Shown: positions 1-8,129, numbered from the stretch's first letter. The stretch is DNA of 40,784 nt from Companilactobacillus kimchiensis (GCF_001438805.1 NZ_JQCF01000022.1:1-40784), one strand, 5' to 3'. The notes: generated by a model not told the origin, from the sequence alone. Program-made: numbers and translations.

Positions 1-36
1 GTTGCACAGCCACACTTGGTAAAGAACCAAACTCAC
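1..36 (-). CDS. Possible 5' end of a gene downstream of the response regulator (partial)
   Basis: An open frame begins with GTG at 36-34 and runs off the window edge; the 12 visible codons read MSLVLYQVWLCN. An AAGGTAG stretch lies about 7 bases upstream, and the frame begins 15 bases after the stop of the response regulator, so it would be the next gene of that operon. A histidine kinase is the usual partner in this position, but twelve residues cannot show that. This is inference from position only. Confidence 0.3.
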   Translation of the reverse strand, partial: MSLVLYQVWLCN

Positions 37-51
37 GAATAAACTACCTTT

Positions 52-792
52 TTATTTTTCAGAAACAAGTGGATATTTATTATCTAAAACATAGCCAAAG
101 CCTCGAACAGTTTTTATACAATTTTTTGATTTGGATTTTTCATCCAACTTGTCTCGCAAATGACTGATATGAATGTCAACTGTACGACTAGATCCAGCAG
201 CATCATAGCCCCAAACACCTTCTAATAACTGATCTCGGCTCATTACCTTTCCACGGTGCTGTACCAAATACCAAAATAAACTGAATTCCTTTGGGGTTAA
301 ACCCAGATCATAGCCATTATGTGTTACACGGTAATGTTTAAAATCAATCACAATGTCATTATATTTAACAGTTTCCTTCTTACGTGCTTGGTTAGAAACG
401 TGCGGTGATTCTTTTGAAATTGAAAACTTATCATAAACCCAGAACAACTGCTTTACCTTAGCGACTAATTCAGGGTATTCAAACGGCTTAGTGATAAAGC
501 TGTCAATATTAATGTTGTAAAACAGTGATCGTCTTTTTTTCTCTTTAGCTGGTGCCAAAATTATTATTGGGCCAGAGATTTTACTTCTCAATGATTTTAG
601 TATTTTTAATGTTTGATTTATGTCAGTTGTGGAAAAATCCCAAAGTAATCCAGCAATGCCCTCTTTATCAACCAACTTCTCGATATCTTTTGGATCAGTT
701 ATGTTGCGAATAAACCATCCTTGTTTATTGAAATAACCATTAATTTCAATAAAAAGCGGTAGTTTATTGCTTAATAATACTAGCGGTTGCAT
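52..792 (-). CDS. OmpR/PhoB-family response regulator with degenerate receiver, probable phosphate regulator
   Basis: DNA-binding response regulator of 246 residues. The C-terminal winged helix (about 143-240) is canonical for PhoB/PhoP, with LTPKEF at 165-170, MSRDQLLEGVWG at 184-195 and RTVDIHISHLRDKL at 203-216. The N-terminal part keeps the receiver fold, with the phospho-acceptor candidate Asp52 and the Lys102-Pro pair, but the acidic residues after the first strand are replaced by Ser-Asn-Lys (8-10), and the Thr/Ser that normally follows strand 4 is Ala80. I chose the ATG at 792 because GGAAGG lies 8-13 bases upstream; a longer frame to 858 has no such site. The gene is divergent from pstSCAB, whose leader carries PhoP-type boxes, so a phosphate-regulon role is likely. 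Phosphorylation-dependent control is doubtful given the missing acidic pocket. Confidence 0.85.
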   Translation of the reverse strand: MQPLVLLSNKLPLFIEINGYFNKQGWFIRNITDPKDIEKLVDKEGIAGLLWDFSTTDINQTLKILKSLRSKISGPIIILAPAKEKKRRSLFYNINIDSFITKPFEYPELVAKVKQLFWVYDKFSISKESPHVSNQARKKETVKYNDIVIDFKHYRVTHNGYDLGLTPKEFSLFWYLVQHRGKVMSRDQLLEGVWGYDAAGSSRTVDIHISHLRDKLDEKSKSKNCIKTVRGFGYVLDNKYPLVSEK

Positions 793-923
793 TTGCTCTA
801 CTTCCTTTCCGTCATTTAATATTGCAAGGGCTGAAACTACTACAATACTAAAAATCAAGAAATCTTTAGAAACAACTTCTTGAAACCAACACTAACTACA
901 GCCACATCACATTTTGATTATAA

Positions 924-953
924 CAATGTAAATAAGGTGGGTCATTTACATTG
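924..953. promoter_or_regulatory. Perfect 10-bp inverted repeat between the regulator and pstS
   Basis: CAATGTAAAT at 924-933 is repeated as its exact reverse complement ATTTACATTG at 944-953, with a 10-bp spacer. Each arm contains TTTACA, the same hexamer as the tandem boxes nearer pstS, one on each strand. It lies about 130 bases upstream of the response regulator and 225 upstream of pstS. It may be an operator serving the divergent regulator promoter; the bound protein is unknown. Confidence 0.5.
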
Positions 954-1068
954 CCTAATTCGTCCATTATATTTCAATATATACAAATACAAATGTTGTT
1001 ATATTAGGGTGTTTAGCGATTCCCTTGCAGGTTTAGTTTACAAAGCAAATGTATATTTCTTTCACAAC

Positions 1069-1096
1069 TTTACAAAAAATTTACATTAAATAAACA
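1069..1096 (+). promoter_or_regulatory. Candidate PhoP box array upstream of pstS
   Basis: Three hexamers occur at exact 11-bp spacing: TTTACA at 1069-1074, TTTACA at 1080-1085 and TAAACA at 1091-1096. A further TTTACA lies upstream at 1037-1042. In Bacillus and E. coli the PhoP/PhoB boxes are direct repeats of TTAACA or TGTCA-type motifs at 11-bp period, so this fits a phosphate-starvation activator site. TATAAG at 1123-1128 is a possible -10 element. The 859-1177 interval holds no convincing gene; apart from these sites and the 924-953 dyad I see nothing in it. Confidence 0.65.
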
Positions 1097-1177
1097 ATAT
1101 ATATACACCACCCCTTTATCTTTATAAGTGTTCAGTAAATGATTCTCTCAATACGAATTTGAATAGGGGTTTTAGAA

Positions 1178-2074
1178 ATGAAAAAGAAAACTATTATTTC
1201 CTTGGTATTAAGTTTCGCTGCCTTGATACTTGTCTTAACTGGTTGTGGTAACAGTAAGGACAGCTCAGCATCAAAAAGCACTAGTAGTGAAACTTCAGGC
1301 AAAATCACAGCAGTTGGTTCAACTGCTCTACAACCACTTGTTGAAAAAGCCGCAAGTAACTTCCAAAAGAAGAACAGTAAAGTTAATATCACCGTTCAAG
1401 GTGGTGGTTCTGGTACTGGTCTAAGTCAAGTCCAAGATAAGTCAGTTACCATTGGTAACTCAGATATCTTTGCTGAAGAGAAACAAGGTATTGATTCTAA
1501 GAAGTTAACTGATCATCAAGTAGCCGTAGTTGGTATGGCACCGGTAGTTAACAAAGATGTTAATGTTAAAAACCTATCAATGGATCAAGTAAAACAAATC
1601 TTCACTGGTAAAATCACTAACTGGAAAGAAGTTGGCGGTAAAGACGAAAAGATCACCGTTGTTAACCGTGCTAAAGGTAGTGGTACTCGTGCAACTTTTG
1701 AAGCAGCAGTTCTAAAAGGTACTGAAGCTGTTAAATCTCAAGAACAAGATTCAAATGGTACTGTTCAAAAGATTGTTGAAAGTACACCTGGTGCCGTAAG
1801 TTACCTAGCATTCTCATACATTACTGACAAGATTCAATCAATCTCAATCGACAACGTTAAACCTACTGACGAAAATGTTGAATCAGACAAATGGAAAATC
1901 TGGTCATATGAACATATGTACACTAATGGCAAGGCCGACGGTGCTACATCTAAGTTCCTAGATTATATGAATTCAAAAGATGTTCAAGACTCATTAGTTA
2001 AGGATATGGGTTACATTAGTATCCATAATATGAAAGTCCAAAAGGATTCTAAAGGAACAGTTAGTTCAAAATAA
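1178..2074 (+). CDS. pstS: Phosphate ABC transporter substrate-binding lipoprotein PstS
   Basis: Captures inorganic phosphate outside the cell and passes it to PstCA. The 298-residue product has a lipoprotein signal: basic start, hydrophobic stretch and lipobox LTGC with the lipidated Cys23. The phosphate-binding loops are visible as AVGSTALQP and as RAKGSGTRATFE, both typical of PstS. Start ATG at 1178 is preceded by TAGGGG. It is the first gene of pstSCAB and is separated from pstC by an intrinsic terminator, which would let the binding protein be made in excess over the membrane components. The upstream 11-bp repeated hexamers suggest induction on phosphate limitation. Confidence 0.95.
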   Translation: MKKKTIISLVLSFAALILVLTGCGNSKDSSASKSTSSETSGKITAVGSTALQPLVEKAASNFQKKNSKVNITVQGGGSGTGLSQVQDKSVTIGNSDIFAEEKQGIDSKKLTDHQVAVVGMAPVVNKDVNVKNLSMDQVKQIFTGKITNWKEVGGKDEKITVVNRAKGSGTRATFEAAVLKGTEAVKSQEQDSNGTVQKIVESTPGAVSYLAFSYITDKIQSISIDNVKPTDENVESDKWKIWSYEHMYTNGKADGATSKFLDYMNSKDVQDSLVKDMGYISIHNMKVQKDSKGTVSSK

Positions 2075-2082
2075 ATAATTAA

Positions 2083-2126
2083 AAAGAACTTCAACCTTGC
2101 CTACTTTGGTCGAGGTTCTTTTTTTA
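2083..2126 (+). terminator. Intra-operon terminator between pstS and pstC
   Basis: A 13-bp stem (2083-2095 with 2108-2120, two G-U pairs) is followed by a run of T. It lies between pstS and pstC, which are otherwise in one operon, so partial read-through probably sets a high PstS to PstCAB ratio. Confidence 0.8.
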
Positions 2127-2146
2127 ATATACAGGAGTGATTCCCT

Positions 2147-3064
2147 ATGGATGATATTCAAAAAAAATTACAAACGAAATCCAAGGCCACCTTTCAAGAT
2201 TATTTTGGTAAGGGAATTTGTTATCTTTGCATCAGTTTAATCATTCTTCTAGTGGTTTGTATCCTTTACTTTATTGCCTCTAAAGGATTAGCCACCTTCA
2301 CTAAAGACCACGTTAATGTTTTTGATTTCTTAACCAAAACTAATTGGAATCCTGGTTCGATTAACGCACAGGGACGCCCAGACGTTGGGGCTTTACCAAT
2401 GATCGTAACCTCGTTTAGCGTTACCTTATTGGCTGCCGTCATTGCTACTCCTTTCGCTTTAGGTGTTGCCATCTTTATGGCTGAATTTTCTAGCAAAAAT
2501 GGTAGTAAGATTCTCCAACCAGTTATTGAATTATTAGTTGGTATTCCCTCTGTCGTTTATGGATTTATCGGTTTATCAGTTATTGTACCCTTTATCAGAA
2601 GTATTTTTGGTGGTACTGGATTTGGTATCTTATCTGGTACTCTAGTGCTTTTCGTTATGATCTTACCAACGATTACCTCGTTATCTGTTGACAGCTTAAA
2701 ATCAGTACCACTCTATTACCGTCAAGCGTCACTTGCTTTAGGAGCTACTAGATGGCAGACCATCTACAAAGTAGTCCTTCGTGCTGCTACTCCTGGTATC
2801 TTGACCGCCATTATCTTTGGTATGGCCCGTGCTTTTGGTGAAGCTTTAGCTGTTCAGATGGTTATTGGTAACGCTGCCTTGATGCCTAAGAACTTAATTT
2901 CCCCCGCATCAACTCTAACAAGTAAGTTAACTACTGATATTGGTAACACCGTTATGGGTACTTTGCCTAACAATGCCCTTTGGTCATTAGCTTTGATCCT
3001 ACTATTAATGTCTCTTATCCTCAATATGCTCGTTAAATTCATTGGAAAGCGAGGTCGTTTCTAA
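2147..3064 (+). CDS. pstC: Phosphate ABC transporter permease PstC
   Basis: Integral membrane subunit of the high-affinity phosphate importer, 305 residues, with about six membrane segments. A typical binding-protein-dependent permease EAA-type loop is seen around ASLALGATRWQTIYKVVLRAA, followed by the PstC-like ARAFGEALAVQMVIGN segment. Start ATG at 2147 has AGGAGTG upstream. The stop is directly followed by the pstA start with no gap, indicating translational coupling. PstC is the larger, N-terminally extended of the two permeases, in line with the sequence here. Confidence 0.95.
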   Translation: MDDIQKKLQTKSKATFQDYFGKGICYLCISLIILLVVCILYFIASKGLATFTKDHVNVFDFLTKTNWNPGSINAQGRPDVGALPMIVTSFSVTLLAAVIATPFALGVAIFMAEFSSKNGSKILQPVIELLVGIPSVVYGFIGLSVIVPFIRSIFGGTGFGILSGTLVLFVMILPTITSLSVDSLKSVPLYYRQASLALGATRWQTIYKVVLRAATPGILTAIIFGMARAFGEALAVQMVIGNAALMPKNLISPASTLTSKLTTDIGNTVMGTLPNNALWSLALILLLMSLILNMLVKFIGKRGRF

Positions 3065-3952
3065 ATGAATGCAAAAAAAATGGACCATCTAGCTACTGGT
3101 GTCATTTACACATTAGTAGCAACGGTCATCTTAATTTTAATCGCCATTCTGGGTTATATTCTCTTTAATGGTGTACCTGATATTTCCTGGCACTTCCTTA
3201 CATCAGCCGCACAGTCATTTAGTGCCGGTGGTGGTATTCGGGATCAGCTTTTTAATTCACTATATCTTCTGGTTTTAACAATCATCGTGTCCTTGCCAAT
3301 TGGTTTAGGAGCTGGAATTTACCTATCCGAATATGCCTCGGACAATTGGTTTACTGATTTGATCAGAACCAGTGTCGAAGTTTTGAGTTCATTGCCTTCC
3401 GTAGTTGTTGGTTTGTTTGGTTATTTACTATTTGTTATCAAATTAAATTTAGGTTTCTCTATTCTATCTGGAGCCATCGCCTTAACATTCTTCAATCTTC
3501 CCCTGTTGACTAGAAATATTGAAGAATCATTACGCAGCGTACCTAATTTGCAAAGAGAAGCCGGAATGTCCCTCGGTTTATCTAATTGGAAAACAACTAC
3601 CAAAATCATTTTGCCCGCTGCTTTACCAGGAATCTTAACCGGACTAATTTTAAGTGCTGGTAGAATCTTTGGTGAAGCCGCCGCCTTAATTTATACGGCC
3701 GGTCAAAGTGCTCCAACCGTAGACTATAGTAATTGGAATATTTTTTCAGCAACCAGTTTTTTAAATCCAATGCGTCCTGCAGAAACCTTGGCGGTTCATA
3801 TTTGGAAAGTTAATACTGAGAGTGTCACCCCTGATGCTCATGCTATTTCTAGTGCATCCTCAGCTGTTCTGATTATTGTTATCTTACTCTTCAACCTAGG
3901 AGCGCGTTTCTTGGGTAATAAACTTTACAAAAAAATTACTGCTACGAAATGA
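3065..3952 (+). CDS. pstA: Phosphate ABC transporter permease PstA
   Basis: Second permease subunit of the phosphate importer, 295 residues. Hydrophobic segments alternate with a conserved loop containing REAGMSLGLSNWKTTTKIIL and then SAGRIFGEAAALIYTAG, characteristic of PstA. It starts at the base after the pstC stop codon and is followed 11 bases later by pstB. With PstC it forms the membrane channel energised by PstB. Confidence 0.95.
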   Translation: MNAKKMDHLATGVIYTLVATVILILIAILGYILFNGVPDISWHFLTSAAQSFSAGGGIRDQLFNSLYLLVLTIIVSLPIGLGAGIYLSEYASDNWFTDLIRTSVEVLSSLPSVVVGLFGYLLFVIKLNLGFSILSGAIALTFFNLPLLTRNIEESLRSVPNLQREAGMSLGLSNWKTTTKIILPAALPGILTGLILSAGRIFGEAAALIYTAGQSAPTVDYSNWNIFSATSFLNPMRPAETLAVHIWKVNTESVTPDAHAISSASSAVLIIVILLFNLGARFLGNKLYKKITATK

Positions 3953-3963
3953 GGTCCTTATAG

Positions 3964-4758
3964 TTGAAAGAATATAATTTAACTGACTCTTATATAACCG
4001 ATATCACTGAAAAAAAGGCTTTAACTACTAAAAATCTACAAGTTTATTATGGTGACAATCATGCCATTTTTGATGCCAATTTAAGCTTTCCTCGTTACAA
4101 AATCACAGCTTTGATTGGAGCTTCCGGATGTGGAAAATCAACTTTCCTTCGCTGTTTGAATCGAATGAACGATAAAGTGGCTCGAGTAGATGGAGAAATT
4201 AATTATCGAGATGTTAATATTAATTCACCCAAAATAAACGTCTATGAGGTCAGAAAACATATTGGCATGGTTTTTCAACGTCCAAATCCATTTGCTAAAT
4301 CAATCCGTGAAAATATTACCTTTGCCTTAAAAAATGCTGGTATTACTAAAAAGGCTGACTTAGAGGAACGTTTGGAACAGAGTTTAAGAAGTGCTGCCCT
4401 TTGGGATGAGGTCAAAGATGATCTTAACAAAAGTGCCTTAGCTCTTTCTGGTGGACAGCAGCAACGTCTCTGCATCGCTAGATCAATTGCTATGCGGCCA
4501 GATATTCTTCTATTAGATGAACCCGCCAGTGCTTTGGATCCCATTTCAACATCAAAAATCGAAGAAACTTTAAAAATTTTGAGTAAAGATTATTCAATAG
4601 TTATCGTAACTCATAACTTGCAACAGGCTTCCCGTATCAGTGACTATACTGCTTTCCTACATTTAGGACACATTATCGAGTATAATTCGACTGTTAATGT
4701 TTTCACTAATCCTAAGATGCAAGCCACTGAAGATTATGTTTCTGGAAACTTTGGTTAA
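3964..4758 (+). CDS. pstB: Phosphate ABC transporter ATPase PstB
   Basis: ATP-hydrolysing subunit of the phosphate importer, 264 residues. Walker A GASGCGKST is at 52-60, the signature LSGGQQQR at 161-168 and Walker B ILLLDEP at 181-187. The Q-loop region reads GMVFQRPNPFAKSI, typical of PstB. I accept a TTG start at 3964 because GAGG lies just upstream and the next ATG would remove the N-terminal strand before Walker A. Many lactobacilli carry two pstB genes and phoU after pstA; here a strong terminator follows this single pstB directly, so neither is part of this operon. Confidence 0.93.
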   Translation: MKEYNLTDSYITDITEKKALTTKNLQVYYGDNHAIFDANLSFPRYKITALIGASGCGKSTFLRCLNRMNDKVARVDGEINYRDVNINSPKINVYEVRKHIGMVFQRPNPFAKSIRENITFALKNAGITKKADLEERLEQSLRSAALWDEVKDDLNKSALALSGGQQQRLCIARSIAMRPDILLLDEPASALDPISTSKIEETLKILSKDYSIVIVTHNLQQASRISDYTAFLHLGHIIEYNSTVNVFTNPKMQATEDYVSGNFG

Positions 4759-4812
4759 AAATAAAACAACCTGCCTTCACATTAATTTTGTGAGTGCAGG
4801 TTGTTTTATTTT
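4757..4812. terminator. Bidirectional terminator between pstB and the 104-residue gene
   Basis: A 17-bp perfect stem (4758-4774 with 4796-4812) extends further through TTCAC/GTGAG after one mismatch and has A/T tracts on both sides. It can end transcription of pstSCAB on the plus strand and of the hypothetical gene on the minus strand. Confidence 0.85.
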
Positions 4813-5120
4813 CTTAGCGTCAATTTGTACTTATCGTCAACATCAGTTTTCTTAATAATATAAGATTTTGAAATAATATGTTGTAGATCTTCACGATCAC
4901 GTTTTGCTTGTTTCATAAATGATCGATGAATACTGTGATTAAAATTAGTGAATATGGCCATCCAGCCATTAGTAGCGGTAATTGACCAATCTGTTCCACT
5001 ACCTGAAACCTGTGCCTGATGAATCTCATCACAAAAATCAAAGGCCTCATCGACCACTTCAAATTCATTTTCCTTCGTAGAAATCGCTGCTTGTAATGCT
5101 TTCATACTATTGATTAACAT
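4806..5120 (-). CDS. Hypothetical protein, 104 residues
   Basis: I do not recognise this protein. It is a soluble, mixed-charge protein without membrane segment or signal peptide, beginning MLINSMKALQAAIS and ending KYKLTLRK. The middle part (IHQAQVSGSGTDWSITATNGWMAIF split over two strands) looks beta-rich, and the C-terminal part is basic. I place the start at the ATG 5120 because GAGGAA lies 7-12 bases upstream; a longer frame to TTG 5144 would begin within the pyruvate oxidase terminator. It has its own bidirectional terminator at the 3' end. It follows pox in the same direction but behind a terminator. Confidence 0.6.
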   Translation of the reverse strand: MLINSMKALQAAISTKENEFEVVDEAFDFCDEIHQAQVSGSGTDWSITATNGWMAIFTNFNHSIHRSFMKQAKRDREDLQHIISKSYIIKKTDVDDKYKLTLRK

Positions 5121-5142
5121 ATAAAATTCCTCATTTAATAAC

Positions 5143-5184
5143 AAAATAAAAAGACGGGATAAACTCTATCTCGTCTTTTATTTT
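5143..5184 (-). terminator. Terminator downstream of pyruvate oxidase
   Basis: On the minus strand a stem formed by 5168-5175 and 5153-5161 (one G-U pair) is extended by A/T pairs and followed by TTTTTATTTT. It lies 40 bases after the pox stop codon. Confidence 0.75.
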
Positions 5185-5225
5185 ACTTGTTTACTAAATA
5201 ATAATATAGTTCAATTCCTTAAAAG

Positions 5226-6986
5226 CTAGTCGTTATCACCTTGGGCTCTTAAAAGTTGTCCTAAAGCTGGTTGTTCTTTAGGATCAATATGATACTGCTT
5301 AGCATAAGCATCAACTGCCCCTTGACCATATAACTTAGCATCTAATGGCATAAAGGCTGTGGCAATTGGATCTTCCTGTTTGATCACTGCATTAACAACA
5401 ATAGGTTTCTTGTTACCAGCAGCTTGTAATTCCTTAATTTTGGCAAAGACCTCATCGGTATCTTTAATTGAAGTGACCGTGAAACCAATACCGCCAAGTC
5501 CTTCAGCAACTTTAGCCCAATCAGCACCGGTCAAATCAACTCCATATAGATGTTGTTTTGAAGCAACTTGTTCGTAATAGATAAAACCAAGTCTCTCATT
5601 GGAAAGCACTACATTAATAACTGGTAATCCATATCTAGCTTCAGTAATAATATCTGGAGCAACCATTGAGAAACCACCGTCACCTGACAAAGTCCAGGCC
5701 TGAGCATTAGGCACACTCAAAGCACCGGCAAGTCCGGCAGGTAAGCCAAAGCCCATAGTAGCGAATAAACCTGACAATGCAAAACGTTGATTATGATTCA
5801 TTGGCAAACCACGTACTCCAAACTCAGAAACATTCCCTGTATCAACACCGTAGGTATCGTTAGGTCCTGCAAGTTCAGCCATCTTAGCAGTCACCGTTTC
5901 AGGATTTAAACCTGTGCTATCATCCTTGGCGCGTTGAACCAACCACTTATCCCAATTAGCCTTGTTTTCTTGATTAGCTTTCAACCAAGTTCCAGCCGGA
6001 AGGGTTTCTTTAGTATCGATCAATGCCTGTAAATAACTCTTAGCATCAGCGATTACAGCATAATCAACATCTACCGTTTTACCAATATCATAAGGATTAT
6101 TATTTACATCAATAATTTTGACTCCTTCTGGCCAAAATCTAGCAAATGGAAATTCTGAACCTATGAATAAAATAAGGTCGGTATGTTGTAAAGCTTCAAA
6201 ACCTGATTTACTTCCTAAACGACCAAAAGTCCCAATAAAGTTAGGATGATCGGTACTAATTACTCCGGTTGCAACTACTGTGTTCATAACCGGAATATTA
6301 AATTGTTCTGAAAATTTAGTCAAAATATCTTTAGCACCTAATAATCCCCGACCAGCATAAATCAAAGGATGTTTCGCCGATTTAAGTAGTTTCAAAGTAT
6401 TAGTAACATCATCAGGATCAATTGTTTGAGAATAATTATTTTTAACAATTCTAGGTGTTTTAGTTGGTGTGTAATCAATTTCATCAGAGGTTAAGTTTTC
6501 TGGCAAAATAACTACTGCAACACCATTTTGACGATAAGCTTCACGGATAGCTTGATTGATCACATAAGGAATCTGTTCAGCAGTAGTAACAGTACGATTA
6601 TAAACTGCTACATCCTCAAACATTGGTCCCTCATCCATTTCTTGGAAATAATTAGTATTCATATTTTCCTGTGGAACCTGTCCTACTAAGGCTAAAACAG
6701 GTACATGATCCATTTTGGCGTCATAGAGACCATTAAACAAATGAGTGGCACCAGGACCCGCAGAACCAAAGGCGACACCAATCTTACCTGTAAACTTAGC
6801 ATCAGCTGATGCCGCAATAGCTCCCACTTCTTCATGACGAACTTGAATATACTTAATCTTTTCTTTTTCTAGATAAAGTCCCTCAACAGTATGGTTAATT
6901 GAACCACCAGGTACACCATAAATATGATCAACGCCCCAGTCTTCGAGAACCTTTACTAATGCTTGTCCAGCTATCATTTTTGTCAT
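5226..6986 (-). CDS. pox: Pyruvate oxidase (phosphate-dependent, ThDP and FAD)
   Basis: Converts pyruvate, phosphate and oxygen to acetyl phosphate, CO2 and hydrogen peroxide, allowing aerobic ATP formation. The 586-residue length fits Lactobacillus Pox. The ThDP enzyme features are visible: RHEEVGAIAAS with the cofactor-activating Glu at 52-53, and the ThDP-magnesium motif GDGGFSMVAPDI from 435 to Asn463. The central FAD domain contains FIGTFGRLGSKSG. The ATG at 6986 is preceded by AGAGGGA; the longer TTG frame to 7022 is not supported. TATAAT at 7036-7031 and an adjoining cre site give a typical CcpA-repressed promoter. Acetolactate synthase is the nearest alternative, but the fit to Pox over the whole length is better. 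Confidence 0.93.
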   Translation of the reverse strand: MTKMIAGQALVKVLEDWGVDHIYGVPGGSINHTVEGLYLEKEKIKYIQVRHEEVGAIAASADAKFTGKIGVAFGSAGPGATHLFNGLYDAKMDHVPVLALVGQVPQENMNTNYFQEMDEGPMFEDVAVYNRTVTTAEQIPYVINQAIREAYRQNGVAVVILPENLTSDEIDYTPTKTPRIVKNNYSQTIDPDDVTNTLKLLKSAKHPLIYAGRGLLGAKDILTKFSEQFNIPVMNTVVATGVISTDHPNFIGTFGRLGSKSGFEALQHTDLILFIGSEFPFARFWPEGVKIIDVNNNPYDIGKTVDVDYAVIADAKSYLQALIDTKETLPAGTWLKANQENKANWDKWLVQRAKDDSTGLNPETVTAKMAELAGPNDTYGVDTGNVSEFGVRGLPMNHNQRFALSGLFATMGFGLPAGLAGALSVPNAQAWTLSGDGGFSMVAPDIITEARYGLPVINVVLSNERLGFIYYEQVASKQHLYGVDLTGADWAKVAEGLGGIGFTVTSIKDTDEVFAKIKELQAAGNKKPIVVNAVIKQEDPIATAFMPLDAKLYGQGAVDAYAKQYHIDPKEQPALGQLLRAQGDND

Positions 6987-7030
6987 ATTTGCACTTTCCC
7001 TCTTAAAATTTTCAATTGACAATTTGTAGA

Positions 7031-7036
7031 ATTATA
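7031..7036 (-). promoter_or_regulatory. -10 element of the pox promoter
   Basis: TATAAT on the minus strand, 45 bases upstream of the chosen pox start. No good -35 match is present; the cre site begins 10 bases upstream of it. Confidence 0.55.
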
Positions 7037-7045
7037 TTAAACCGC

Positions 7046-7061
7046 TTGCAAACGTTATCAT
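7046..7061. promoter_or_regulatory. cre site (CcpA operator) at the pox promoter
   Basis: The plus-strand sequence TTGCAAACGTTATCAT matches the degenerate cre consensus WTGNAANCGNWNNCWW at every fixed position. It lies immediately upstream of the pox -10 element, so binding of CcpA would block polymerase. Glucose repression of pox genes through CcpA is known in Lactobacillus plantarum. Confidence 0.8.
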
Positions 7062-7117
7062 CGAATACTTTTGAGAAAAAATCAAACATTTAATCTTATT
7101 AATAATTTAATCTATAA

Positions 7118-8056
7118 TTACAAAACTCGAATTATGATCACACCACTAATCATAATCAGCAAACTAATTATTTGTGCAAAGGTAATTGGATTCTTTTTTG
7201 AATCAAACCAACCAAATTGATCTATCAAAAGACTCCCGGTAATTAAGCCCACTAAAACAATTACTACGGCTAAACCAGTCCCAATAATTGGTACTAAATA
7301 AACATTTCCCAAGACGAATATTGCACCAATCAAACCACCGATCCACATCCACCAAGGATTTTTACCATTGACTGCTAACAATTTGATCTGTGGGTGTAAA
7401 GTAGCAACTATTATTATCAAAACAACAATGCCAACGAAAAAAGATACAAAAGCCGCCTTAACAGTCGATTGTAAAACAACACCTAAGTGTCCATTGATAG
7501 CTGTCTGGCTTGCACTAAACATCCCTGCTAAAATACCCATTAATCTGAAAGGCCACGTTTTGTTTTGAACAGTCGTTGTCGCCAAAACTCTATCATGTCG
7601 TTTATTAATTATTTCATTTATTGAAACTGAACCAATCACACCCACTAGGACAAGTATTGCCCCCAGAATTCTCGTAAGTGTTAAAGGTTTAACTAAAGAT
7701 TTAAATAAACCAAAATCATCGATCAATAGTCCCATTATGATTTGACCCAATATAGGCATAATAACTGTTTGAACGCTTCCCAATTTAGGAAACAAGAGAA
7801 TATTAGCCGTCAAATAGATAACGCCAAAAACACCACCTAGCCAAAGCCACAATGGTTGTTTAAGCATAATCGTTACTGGAAAGAATAGCGATTTATCGAC
7901 GATTAAAGTAATAATAGCCAAAAAAGTTGTTCCCAAAGTAAAGGATATCAATGATGCCACGAATGGCGAACCAACTGACGTTTTTAAGCGTGAATTGATA
8001 CTCGTCTGGATAGGCAATCCGATTCCAATGGCTAAACCAATAATTATTGCTAACAT
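7118..8056 (-). CDS. DMT-superfamily transporter with two DUF606/YdcZ domains
   Basis: Integral membrane protein of 312 residues with about ten hydrophobic segments. It contains two copies of the DUF606 (YdcZ) unit: the first opens with LAIGIGLPIQTSINSRLKTS, the second near residue 170 with the similar AGMFSASQTAINGHLGVVLQ. Each copy normally exists as a separate protein of about 150 residues, so this is a tandem fusion. Substrate is unknown. The start at 8056 is chosen because GGAGGT precedes it; the ATG 27 bases upstream has no site. The gene follows a two-gene minus-strand group but is separated from the 81-residue gene by a terminator. Confidence 0.85.
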   Translation of the reverse strand: MLAIIIGLAIGIGLPIQTSINSRLKTSVGSPFVASLISFTLGTTFLAIITLIVDKSLFFPVTIMLKQPLWLWLGGVFGVIYLTANILLFPKLGSVQTVIMPILGQIIMGLLIDDFGLFKSLVKPLTLTRILGAILVLVGVIGSVSINEIINKRHDRVLATTTVQNKTWPFRLMGILAGMFSASQTAINGHLGVVLQSTVKAAFVSFFVGIVVLIIIVATLHPQIKLLAVNGKNPWWMWIGGLIGAIFVLGNVYLVPIIGTGLAVVIVLVGLITGSLLIDQFGWFDSKKNPITFAQIISLLIMISGVIIIRVL

Positions 8057-8129
8057 AAGATGACCTCCATATATTCGACACAATAATAATTATTATTTTT
8101 CAGAAAAACAATTTTTTGAACCAACTAAA

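Noticed and set aside
793-858. N-terminal extension of the response regulator
   Set aside because: It precedes the ribosome binding site GGAAGG and adds residues not found before a receiver domain.
880-1089. 69-codon frame on the plus strand in the pstS leader
   Set aside because: No ribosome binding site, composition unlike coding DNA, and it covers the dyad and the Pho-like boxes.
4275-4544. 89-codon frame antisense to pstB, and similar antisense frames in pstC, thrC and the ABC exporter
   Set aside because: They are shadows of conserved genes with clear family motifs on the other strand.
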